Of a stretch of DNA of 64,000 nt, positions 58,031 through 64,000 are shown piece after piece (within the stretch, counting starts at the first letter, position 1; each line of letters starts with the position of its first letter). The DNA is taken from contig OW569350.1 in assembly GCA_937625935.1 (NCBI GenBank), positions 186,001 to 250,000 on the forward strand. The letters run 5' to 3'. The notes beneath the pieces were generated by a model. The model saw only the letters and a list, made by a program, of their open reading frames with translations. It was not told the DNA's origin and did not search any database. This DNA comes from Tetramitus jugosus (lineage: Eukaryota; Heterolobosea; Eutetramitea; Acrasida; Vahlkampfiidae). The translations under genes were made by a program, and so were the position numbers.

Positions 58031-58423
58031 TTATTGCTCAATCTTGGCAATAATCTCATCTTCTCTGTACATGAACATTTCTTGACCATCAAAAAGAGTC
58101 TTTTGTCCTTCGTAGTTTGGCAACAAAACCTTGTCTCCAACCTTCAAAACAGGTTGCTTGTCAATGCCTTGACCAATAGCAACAACTTCACCTTCGCTGT
58201 TTTGGCTCTTGTTGATGGTTTCTGGAATGTAGAGGCTACCAACCTTCTTTTCAGTCTCTCTGACAACCTTCTTGATGAGGACTCTGTCGAACAATGGGAT
58301 CAATCTGCGAACGGAGGACTATTTTTTTTAATTGGTATCAAGTTGTGATATTATGGTGTGAGTATGAGTGAGATCCACAGAGCTTTGGAGTATCGATTGA
58401 TGACGATGATCAATACATACCAT
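58031..58423 (-). CDS. HSPE1: Chaperonin 10 (Hsp10/GroES), mitochondrial
   Basis: Co-chaperonin that caps Hsp60 in mitochondria. complement(58031..58318, 58421..58423): the first coding exon is only the ATG, followed directly by the intron 58319-58420 (GTATGT...AAATAG). Splicing gives MSSVRRLIPLFDRVLIKK, which matches Cpn10 N-termini; without it no ATG precedes IPLFDRVLI. 96 residues in total. Landmarks are the mobile loop region (ETEKKVGSLYIPETINK), EGEVVAIGQG, LKVGDKVLLPNYEGQKTL and the ending YREDEIIAKIEQ. The T-rich acceptor-side sequence (A8 on this strand before TAG) is unusual, but the AG is clear. Confidence 0.92.
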
Positions 58424-58643
58424 TTTGTATTTTTTGGGGAGATGTTTTCTGCTTGTGTGTGCTTGTTTGATTTTTTGTTGGGAGATCGCGTGAGGAGAGG
58501 ATGCAAAGGTTCATCCTATGTGGAAAAATATTGGGCGGAATTCACTCAAGCGGAGCAATAAATTGAAATTCCGAAGGGCTTCCTTGAAAGCTAATTGAAA
58601 TGTTACAAAGTGTGTTTTCAGTGGGGAGCAACGAGAGGCATAT

Positions 58644-61431
58644 TTATTCTTTGTCATTGCTGTCAGAGCTCTCATCCTTTTCCTCTTCTCTCGTTTCTGA
58701 CGAGGTAGGGTCAGGTTGTTGTTCGGTGTTTGCTGCTGTTGACGGTTGTTCCTCTTCTGTCTGCTGTTCAAGCATTGAGTCACCATCTTCTTGTTTTTCC
58801 TCGCTCTCTGGCTGAGATGACCCTTCAATTGTTGGTTGAATAGGATATGCTTCCTCGTTGTGTGCTTGTGTTTGCAGGGCCGACTCGGATGTCGATGCAG
58901 GATCTTCACCTGACTGGTTGTTTTCTGAATCTATGCGATCTTCAGTCGTAATGACACTGTCCTTATCACTCACTGTATTGTCGGATATATTGCCCATATC
59001 TTCGACTTGTTGTGTTTCCTTCTGACTGGCTGTGGCGACGTTTGTTGGAGGAGTGACAGTATGAGCAGACACGAACTGAAGATTAAATAGTCGGCAGAAT
59101 GCCCTTCTCCTCTCATTCACTGCATTTGTAATGGCTCTATTGATCACATGCGTACCTCTTCCACACTTGCGCGCGTCATCAAACACAACAATTTCATCGC
59201 ATACTGTTGTACTTGTTGCTGGTCCTGTTTTATGTACGCACATGAGTCTCATAGAGTCTTTGTTCTCTGGTTCGATTGTACACTTGAGATAGAATAACGA
59301 TATGGCCATGACTACTCTCGCGAATCCGTTGGAACATCCGCTTGTTTCGACAAGATACAATGCATGACTGTCCAACACGACTCCATACTTTCTCTTCTTC
59401 ACATCTCTCATGGCTCGATAGTCAAAATAGGGCGAACTGTGTACATAGGTCATGTTGTTAGGCAGAGGTATCTGTGCACCTTCAGTCTTTGGAGTGCCCA
59501 TATGACAAACGAATTCGAGCAACAAATGTCGTTCATTCTTGTTTGGTAGTGTCCGTATGAGAATAATAACAATGTGCATGAGTCGCGCCAATTCCTCGCT
59601 TTCACTGAGGGGAGTTCTCGAGTGAGACAATATAAAGGATGGAGGATTGTTCAATAGTAAGATAGGATCGCCGAATAATTGATCTTGTTTCATTCTCAGC
59701 AGTTGCAAGTAATTGTTGTGTTGAATGCCCATGCAGTTGCACAACTCTACAAAATCAGTTGACGAATAAGCCTTGTGCAACTGGGTTTCGTACTTTGATA
59801 GAATATTAGCAACAGTGTCATAGTGAGATGGTAACAGTGTCACATCCATTGCCTCGATCACTCTCGTTACCAAGTGATACGAAACAATCTTTTGTAGTCT
59901 ATAATCATCGAATAGAGACAGCAAAAGGTCCACCCAACTCGAATTCTTGTTTGCCAAAATCTCTGAGCAGTCTGGATGTTGCACATAGGGCGTATCATAT
60001 GTCCTTGGTTCGATCGTAACTTGGACTTTTGATTCAGATTCGCTTTCAGATAATAGTACATTGATCGGACGCCATTCAATCACATCTTCTGCCGTAGGAA
60101 GCTTATACAGCTCAAGCATGGCCAATTGTTGTGGAGTGACCTCTCTATTGGACAAAACTGAATAAATAACACATAATAGAGAACTCACTTCACACTCTGT
60201 ACCACTCTTGGCAATATTTTGCATTTTTTGTAGACTGATCCAACTACCGAATATAAAATCAAATAGGTCGTTCACCATGGCATCGTACGAGAATATGAGA
60301 AACAGTTGAGAAATGAAAAAGAGTTTGATACTGAGTTGCACATTCTACACAATCACATGTGTGTTCATTCATCATCATCATCATCACCATAAATCATCAT
60401 TTCATGTGCACAAAAAACCAGGAACAAAGTGTAAGCAACAAGGTCAAAAAGTCAAACAACAAACAATCACTCATCAACAAGAAATCATACATCATCATTC
60501 AAAAACGGAATCACTGCACTCGCCATCAAATACTCTCTCAATTTCTTTTCTATCGATGGACCGATACAACTCTGAAACACATCACCCAGATAATACAAGT
60601 GATCCAATTGATCGGCACAAACTGTTTCAATAGCCATTGAATTCTCTGATACCAGAGTTGAAATCTTCAAGAATTGATCCCACGTGTACAGTGCCATTCG
60701 TTCAAAATACGCATCCGACGTATCAGCCACAAACTGGTGCATGGCCGCATCATTCACTACATGATATGAATGAATCAATGAGCAACAACATACATTATCA
60801 TCATTATAAATTCACATAAATTCACACATTATTACTTACCAGAATAAATGTTCAACGTAATGGTTCGAACTGCAATTTGAACCATGCTCTCATTCGAATC
60901 TGCAAACTCAATCGCTCTCTCATACAATTGAAACTTTCTCTTGTCCACATCAAAAAAGAATTGAACCATTTCCCGGTCCAACTTTAACGATATCGTTTTC
61001 AAGAATGTGATATAGTAGGCCAACAATTCCTCATCCAACGCAAAATCAAACTTGTGCACAATCAGTTCATTCACCTTGTTATTACTCAACAAGTAGTACA
61101 ATGAATTCTTGGTGTTCAAATTCTGAATCATAATGGACAATGTTTGAATGAGTTGCTTCTTGATTGTAATGGTGCTCGTCTTTTGTTCCAACACGTAGAA
61201 AAAATAGTCCAAAATATTTTTTTCGAGGAAAAAGTCCCAAACAGCAGCATCATTCTGATCTCCCCATACGACCAATTCAGAAATGGACCTTAGTGTTTCA
61301 ACGACAACGGGTTGATTCTCTCTTGTGACGATTCGATGCTTGTTCAATTGAATGTACAATTGTTTGAGTTTGTCGAGTGAGAATTTGGGTGTTTTGGGCT
61401 CAAATATTCGATTGACAAAGTTTTTGAGCAT
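58644..61431 (-). CDS. CLEC16A: CLEC16A/gop-1/Ema homologue (FPL domain)
   Basis: 852 residues from three exons: complement(58644..60344, 60491..60756, 60840..61431). Introns 60757-60839 and 60345-60490 are GT-AG and restore conserved sequence across both joints (ITLNIYS|VNDAAMHQF and FLNDD|NVQLSIKLF). The FPL domain is strongly conserved: PKFSLDKLKQLYIQLNKH, VWGDQNDAAVWDFFLEKNI, NSLYYLLSNNKVNELIVHKF and ESMVQIAVRTITLNIYS. The middle part follows the family (DLFDFIFGSW; LLSLF). The C-terminal region from about residue 690 is acidic, Gln/Glu/Ser-rich and unlike animal proteins. In animals CLEC16A is an endolysosomal regulator of mitophagy and autophagy. The upstream region contains TTTGGCGGC near 61500, a weak E2F-like half-site. 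Confidence 0.93.
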
Positions 61432-63056
61432 GGTTGTTGTTAATGTTGATGTTGATGTTGATACTTTTGGGGATACACAATGTCGTCGAGCAAAATTTCT
61501 TTGGCGGCGCAGAGCTTTTTCGGAGTTTGGCTACACATTCTTTTTTGGGAGTGGAAGCGTTTGCCAGACGGAGTTACTCCTGACTACGATTGGTTTAATC
61601 TGTCACATAAGATGTCCTTTTTAAGAATCTGAATAGTGCGTGCAGTTCTTTAAATTGACAAAATACACTTGTTCTTTTTTATAAGTGTTGAAGCATAAAT
61701 TGTTCTTTGGGTTGTTCCCACATATGAATGATCCCTTTTGCTCTTTCTGGAAGTACCAACTTTGAGACAGTTGACTTATCTTTCTTTCTCCTGATCTTCC
61801 AGATTCGATCTGATAGTTACTAAGTAACTATTTTGCTCCCCACTCCATCCACAAGGATGAATAACTCAGGTCTACTGTGACGTCATGTTAGCCACACTTG
61901 AGACACCCAGGATTCGGCTTCGAAGTTTCCACAGCAGTCATATCTGGACAATGAATCGAAACATACTTGGATACAGCTTCACGAGGAAATTTCATTGTAA
62001 CACACTGACAAACGTTCCATGCCGGCGCACTTGAATCCACAAACTCAAACACTCTAGTGGAGTACCAAAGGACGGCAAGAGGACGAGATATGTGGTTGAA
62101 AAGACCCAATATTCAACACACTACACGATCAAGGTCGGTCTAAACTCTCTGTTTGCACATCATCCAACACTACTACCCACCATTCGAGAGAAGGCTCATG
62201 AGATTACAATAATGGCCATTTGGCTCACAAGATTTGTCAATCTATTCGTCCTAAGGCACTTGGAAGGTATGTCAAAGTTCCTTCACTAAATCAAGCGTTT
62301 CTTCAACGTATCGGTTCTGTGTTTCTTCTTTTAAATATTGCCCTGGACGGCGTTCCCTTTTCCTCAAGTGAGCTGTAGATAATTCCATATCTAGTTCGGC
62401 GGAGAATTTGACCAGTCACGAACAATTTTACAAAACGCGATGTCTATCGGTTTCGCTCATCAACGGGCGAGAGCACCAAAAAACGAAGTATTCATGAATG
62501 CAATGTCGAGGCATTCTTCATGATAGTAACATCCCTACCGTCTTTTTGTGACAAAGAAACGGGAGTTGCTGGATGATTTGTGGGTTGACCATTCAATCAC
62601 ACGAGTTGCTTCAGATGTGATTATTGAGGACTCCTCTTCTTGCCCAAAGATGTGTTCATGAATTTCGACCTATTTCTCTTTATTTGTGGGCACCTGTGTG
62701 TGAGTGTCGCCCCTTCCCCCTACAAGACAGTAAATTAGTCATCACCAATCAAAAAACAATCGTTTTGTGCAACAAAAATTTTCTCGCCTCAGCAACAACA
62801 ATTGAGAAAAACATAAACCACGCACAAAAACCCCACACACCACACACCCCCAAAACTACACACAACAAACGCAAAAAACAAAAAATCATTTTTTTTCTGC
62901 TCGCACCAACATTACACACTGTTAGGCAGACATTTTTATTGATTTATTTCGAAACGCGCACATACAACCAAACGACTACTACTACTACTGGACAACCTAT
63001 TACTACACAACCTACACAACACACCTTGTACAAACAAATACCCCCTTTTTTAAAAA
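61432..63056. other. 1.6-kb divergent spacer with weak coding remnants
   Basis: Between CLEC16A and the PP2A B55 gene no complete gene is visible. A minus-strand frame at 61888-62109 without an ATG reads CVTMKFPREAVSKYVSIHCP and ends PNPGCLKCG, and a plus-strand frame at 62110-62289 reads IREKAHEITIMAIWLTRFVN, then LFVLRHLEGMSKFLH. Both look like decayed coding sequence of unknown origin. The 300 bp before the B55 ATG are very A/C-rich (ACACACCCCCAAAACTACAC type), as in other leaders here. A divergent promoter is presumed. Confidence 0.4.
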
Positions 63057-63933
63057 ATGTCAAAAGGACCTCATGACTGGAAATTTCAACAAGTGTTTGG
63101 AGACACAAAAAGCGAAGAAGCTGTTGATGCTGATATAATCTCTGCTGTCGAGTTTGATCAAACTGGTAATTATTTGGCGATTGGTGACCGTGGTGGAAGA
63201 GTTGTGATTCTGGAACGAAATAAGAGCAAGGTGTGTATCACTATCATCATGTTGATTTTTCACATTTTTTCACATTTTCATGCAAGCAGTTGACTCACCA
63301 ATCATTTTGTTTTTTGTCTCTATGTTGTTGTCTACCACTACGACTCGATTCTCTTTGAATGATGATGCAAAAAATATCAACACACATACAGAGAGGTGCT
63401 GAATACAGAGTCATGACAGAATTTCAGAGTCATGAACCAGAGTTTGACTACTTGAAGAGTTTGGAAATTGAAGAAAAGATTAACAAGATTAAGTGGTGTC
63501 ATCCAACTGGTTCAAACAATCACTTTTTGCTCACATCAAATGGTATGAATGAGAAAAGCTTTCTTCATGTTTGATGATCATTTCACAAACAAACATTTTT
63601 TACTAACAACAACCTCAACAACAACCATATCAAACCAACAATTTTTAGACAAGACTATCAAATTGTGGAAAGTGTACGAAAAGCAAGTGAAAAAGGTGTC
63701 TGGAATGAATTTGAATGGCACTCTCAAGAATGCATCCGGTATGAAGGAACTCAAAGTTCCAAGAGTAGCAAAGGGTGACAGAGTCATTGCCCATGTACCA
63801 AAGAAGGTCTATGGCAGTGCTCATGCCTATCACATTAACTCTATCTCACTCAACAGTGATGGTGAAACATTTATCTCTGCAGATGATCTGAGGATAAATA
63901 TGTGGCACGTGGACCACACAAGGGACAGTCACA
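63057..63933 (+). CDS. PPP2R2: PP2A regulatory subunit B55 (5' part; continues past the right edge)
   Basis: WD40-propeller B subunit that targets protein phosphatase 2A. Exons 63057..63230, 63392..63542 and 63649..63933; introns 63231-63391 and 63543-63648 are GT-AG, and a third intron begins at 63934 (GTATGTAT). The spliced protein reads [41 protein letters not shown], then [61 protein letters not shown] and [15 protein letters not shown]. The [19 protein letters not shown] and DKTIKLWK blocks are nearly invariant in B55. B55-PP2A counters CDK phosphorylation at mitotic exit in animals. The remaining propeller blades lie beyond the window. Confidence 0.95.
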
Positions 63934-64000
63934 GTATGTATAGTAGTTGTTTGTTTTTTACTCCACGAGTTTTTTTTGACGTTTTTTTTTGTTGTTGTTG

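Noticed and set aside
1-64000. CRISPR arrays, insertion sequences, operon-type ribosome binding sites
   Set aside because: None seen; the window is clearly eukaryotic nuclear DNA, and the only short tandem repeats are coding or simple-sequence runs.

Overview
The window is nuclear DNA from a protist. Intergenic spacers are short, both strands are used about equally, introns are few and short (about 55-160 nt, GT-AG), and many proteins carry Gln/Asn/Ser/Asp runs. The gene set is eukaryotic: mitochondrial 2-oxoglutarate dehydrogenase, mitochondrial malonyl transacylase, GINS PSF1, COMMD3, CLEC16A, a PP2A B55 subunit, and cilium/centriole proteins (CEP131-like, AXDND1-like). A flagellate-capable amoeba of the Heterolobosea (Naegleria/Acrasis type) fits best. 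That assignment is inference from gene content and style, not a database match.

Layout. 1-4.05 kb: 5' part of the 2-oxoglutarate dehydrogenase E1 gene, COMMD3 and a small unknown gene. 4.05-12 kb: a decayed accessory island made of at least six fragments of non-LTR retrotransposons (LINEs) in both orientations, arranged around an intron-containing tRNA-Cys and a second tRNA-like gene. 12-26 kb: a type I membrane protein, a TMEM245-like protein, a USP47-like deubiquitinase, a frameshifted PIF1-family helicase, a selenium-binding-protein family enzyme, an unknown protein and a cathepsin B-like protease with an unusual domain order. 26.8-33.2 kb: a 1515-residue protein kinase-NACHT-HEAT protein, convergent with a DUF676-type serine esterase. 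33-52 kb: dense ordinary genes (CP-motif mini-protein, glycosyltransferase-like protein, Bud22-like protein, TCAIM-like protein, a pseudophosphatase, an hSac2-like protein, CEP131, PSF1, GSKIP, AXDND1, a 3-beta-HSD family dehydrogenase). 53-56.5 kb: malonyl transacylase, then a second accessory pocket with two 5S rRNA genes in opposite orientation, a LINE fragment between them and remnants of a small gene family. 56.5-64 kb: an ankyrin protein, an EXPERA protein, Cpn10, CLEC16A, a 1.6 kb spacer and the start of PP2A B55.

Three points stand out. (1) The kinase-NACHT-HEAT protein has the tripartite layout of NLR/STAND immune receptors, with intact catalytic residues in both kinase and NTPase. 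Its convergent neighbour is an alpha/beta hydrolase of a class related to effectors linked to NLRs in fungi. (2) Each of the three plus-strand Pol III genes or gene-like sequences (tRNA-Cys, tRNA-like, 5S) has a minus-strand LINE fragment directly upstream, suggesting LINE integration guided to Pol III genes; a second LINE lineage here carries an RRM-like domain after the reverse transcriptase. (3) A perfect E2F-type palindrome lies upstream of the replication gene PSF1, buried in the last codons of the neighbouring GSKIP gene, and the same 12-mer occurs in another divergent promoter.

Start codons were set at ATG throughout; apparent upstream extensions that begin at TTG or GTG were discarded. 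All functional calls come from reading the translated sequence and recalled family features; no search was run.
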